From positions 3,177,635-3,241,634 of the forward strand of contig CP139021.1 of NCBI GenBank assembly GCA_034044135.1: a stretch of 64,000 nucleotides of DNA, in the 5' to 3' direction. Below the pieces are notes generated by a model. The model did not search any database, was not told the origin of the DNA, and saw nothing but the letters and a program-made list of their open reading frames with translations. Below, piece by piece: positions 62,283-64,000 of this stretch. The DNA is from Flammeovirgaceae bacterium SG7u.111 (GTDB lineage: Bacteria > Bacteroidota > Bacteroidia > Cytophagales > Flammeovirgaceae). The first letter of the stretch is position 1. Every line of letters starts with the position of its first letter. The position numbers and the translations under genes are program-made.

Positions 62283-64000
62283 TTTTAACTTCGGATTTTA
62301 TTATGTTGAAGTCCATTTTTGGCTGTTTGGTCATTTGAAGAACTAGCTTCCCGCCTCTCGTGATTTGGCTATGGTAGACTACATAACCATTGACGGGTTG
62401 GCCATTTAAAACTACCGAATCTACATAAACATTTTCTTCACCATTGTTGACGGACTCTATAGTAAAAGTAGAGTTTGAATAATAGTCAGGGTTTAGCTCT
62501 ATACTGACCTTGTCGAAAGAGGGGCTTCCTATCTGATATTCTGGGTCTCCATCAACACCACCGTTCATCTGAAAGAGACCTATTTTCATTAAAACTGCTA
62601 AGCTCCCCATTAATCCTTGGTCCTCGTCCCCATTATAGCCTGTTGAGGGAGATAAACCACTAAATGTTTTCTTCACCACATTGCGGGTCCAATATTGGGT
62701 AAGGTCTGGTCTGCCTATTTTATGGAAAACGTATGCCGTCTGTATGGATGGCTGGTTTCCATAATTAATGGGGATTCTCCTGTACTCAGGGTGTTCTTCC
62801 AGGTCATGGGATGTCCCTGCCGTAAAGCCCAATTTGTCGGCTGTTTCAAATTGTGAGTTTAGTTTTTCCACAGCTTTGTTTGTTCCCCCCATTAGTTTGG
62901 TCAAACCTTCTAGGTTGTGCGGTACAAACCAAGTAGCCTGTGCACCGTTGGCTTCTACAAACCCAACTTTATATTGGTAGGGGTCAAAATCTTCATACCA
63001 TTTGCCATTAACATCTTTAGGGCGCATCCATCCTGAAGCTCCATCGTACACATTCTTAAAGTTTTCAGAACGCTTTAAAAAGTAATTGTAATCGTCTTGG
63101 TGCCCTAGCTTCTTAGCCAGTTGGGCGAGCGTCCAATCTTGGTAAGCATACTCCATGGTAAGGCTTGCCCCGTCTTGATGTCCTCCAAAATTTCCTTCGG
63201 GTATAGGGTAGGGGACAAAGCCATTTTCCACATAGTATTTAAAACCTCCGCCGTGATTAGTATCATGCTCATAACCTGCCTTTTCCATAATGCCGCCCAG
63301 CATATGGTTCTTTTTCAAGACCTGATAAATATTTTCTAGGTCTTCTGTAATTAACCCTTCCTGAATGGCACTGACTATAAATGGGGTGCTAGAAGAACCA
63401 GTCATCACGTAGGTATAATTTCCCCCTGATGGTCCTCTGGGGATCAGGCCGCCATCTTTTTGATATTGTAAAAGCGAATAAACAAACTCTTCTTTGATTT
63501 CTGGGTAAACAAGCCCCCATAGGGTGTTGATTGTCCATTGAGCACCCCAAAAAGAATCGGAGTTATAATGATTGAATTTAGGCTTTCCGGTTTCGTCAAG
63601 CGGTAATTGCCCTATCCTAAATTCATCTCCTGTATTGTCAGGGTAAGCACCATTTGCATCGCTTATAATTCTCCTCCCTTGCAGCGCATGCCATAAATCT
63701 GTATAAAACCTCCTCTGTTCAGTTTCCGTCCCGCCTTCAACCTTAATTCTGCCCAATAACTCGTCCCACTCTTTTTTTGATTGAGATACAACATCCTCAA
63801 AATTCCAATGCGGCAATTCTTCTGTAATATTATAATTGGCATTTTCTACAGATGTATAGGAAATACCAACTTTCATAAGAACTTTCTTTTTAGGGTTGAT
63901 GAGATTCACCAAATAGTTTCCTGTCTTTTCATTTTTATCTATAGAGGCTATATCTGTATTTAATTTTACTTTAAAAAATACTGTTAATGGCTTGGGTCTT
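62272..64000 (-). CDS. GH92 alpha-mannosidase, C-terminal part
   Basis: The reading frame is open through the right edge (in-frame LNTDIASIDKNEKTGNYL upstream of 63912), so the N-terminus and signal peptide lie outside the window. The visible ~575 residues include MKVGISYTSVENA, the toroid WHALQGRRIISDANG, NSDSFWGAQWTINTLW, YTYVMTGSSSTPF and the active-site block GYNGDEDQGLMGSLAVLMKIGLFQMNGG. GH92 enzymes are calcium-dependent exo-alpha-mannosidases acting on N-glycans, yeast mannan or similar structures. With the two fucosidases this suggests a fucosylated mannose-containing glycan as target. Confidence 0.95.
   Translation of the reverse strand, partial: RPKPLTVFFKVKLNTDIASIDKNEKTGNYLVNLINPKKKVLMKVGISYTSVENANYNITEELPHWNFEDVVSQSKKEWDELLGRIKVEGGTETEQRRFYTDLWHALQGRRIISDANGAYPDNTGDEFRIGQLPLDETGKPKFNHYNSDSFWGAQWTINTLWGLVYPEIKEEFVYSLLQYQKDGGLIPRGPSGGNYTYVMTGSSSTPFIVSAIQEGLITEDLENIYQVLKKNHMLGGIMEKAGYEHDTNHGGGFKYYVENGFVPYPIPEGNFGGHQDGASLTMEYAYQDWTLAQLAKKLGHQDDYNYFLKRSENFKNVYDGASGWMRPKDVNGKWYEDFDPYQYKVGFVEANGAQATWFVPHNLEGLTKLMGGTNKAVEKLNSQFETADKLGFTAGTSHDLEEHPEYRRIPINYGNQPSIQTAYVFHKIGRPDLTQYWTRNVVKKTFSGLSPSTGYNGDEDQGLMGSLAVLMKIGLFQMNGGVDGDPEYQIGSPSFDKVSIELNPDYYSNSTFTIESVNNGEENVYVDSVVLNGQPVNGYVVYHSQITRGGKLVLQMTKQPKMDFNIIKSEVKNDL

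Noticed and set aside
1-64000. tRNA/rRNA genes, CRISPR arrays, insertion sequences, prophage or conjugative genes
   Set aside because: I looked in the intergenic regions and among gene products and found none that could be supported.

Overview
The window is from a Bacteroidota chromosome, most likely a marine, polysaccharide-degrading Cytophagales-type bacterium. This placement rests on gene content: a SusC/SusD pair, a hybrid two-component sensor (HTCS), a type IX secretion (T9SS) C-terminal sorting domain, DUF4249, DUF1460, DUF1684 and DUF2807 proteins, secreted sulfatases, and Bacteroidota-type promoter elements (TTTG / TAnnTTTG). Base composition is AT-rich throughout and I see no abrupt change. 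There are no rRNA or tRNA genes, CRISPR arrays, insertion sequences or phage genes that I can support.

Layout. 1-2145: end of a DUF4249 protein, a VOC protein and a CapA-like protein. 2878-12143: a forward saccharide-utilisation cluster (SusC, SusD, two S1 sulfatases, a ThuA-like protein) behind a 732-base leader. 12441-19605: a class III PLP enzyme, DUF4197, an M28 peptidase, and a two-gene unit of a YadA-head/S74 protein followed by a T9SS-sorted protein. 19688-22861: a GH117-like lipoprotein and a secreted FAD oxidoreductase. 22881-25497: a divergent pair, a covalent-FMN-motif protein and a membrane protein with an HTH-like N-terminus, separated by a perfect palindrome. 25547-30092: a frameshifted lipoprotein, a 51-codon orphan C-terminal fragment, a second M28 peptidase and a CocE-type hydrolase. 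30179-39926: a double class II aldolase, DUF1460, photolyase, DUF1684, a secreted caspase, a quinone oxidoreductase, uracil-DNA glycosylase and ApaG. 40114-42653: a translationally coupled FAD oxidase plus fold-III PLP enzyme. 42854-45560: an ABC transporter/GntR/DUF2807 operon with a visible promoter and operator. 45694-53469: an unknown protein, a 3-ketoglycoside-type pair, a CBS protein, an alpha/beta hydrolase, a TonB receptor and a UbiA-like protein. 53479-64000: a reverse-strand cluster with an unknown secreted or anchored protein, an HTCS, two GH29 fucosidases and a GH92 mannosidase running off the right edge.

How the genes fit together. Two glycan systems are visible. The left one imports a sulfated saccharide (SusCD plus two sulfatases) and may share its target with the nearby GH117-like enzyme. 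The right one removes fucose and mannose from a glycan under HTCS control; its SusCD pair, if present, would be beyond 64000. The class II aldolase, which keeps all four fuculose-phosphate-aldolase zinc ligands in its first half, could process released deoxy-sugar. The most interesting unexplained elements are the ToxR-like membrane protein with its palindromic promoter, the FMN-motif protein opposite it, the large uncharacterised protein at 53479-55149, and the self-contained ABC/GntR operon.
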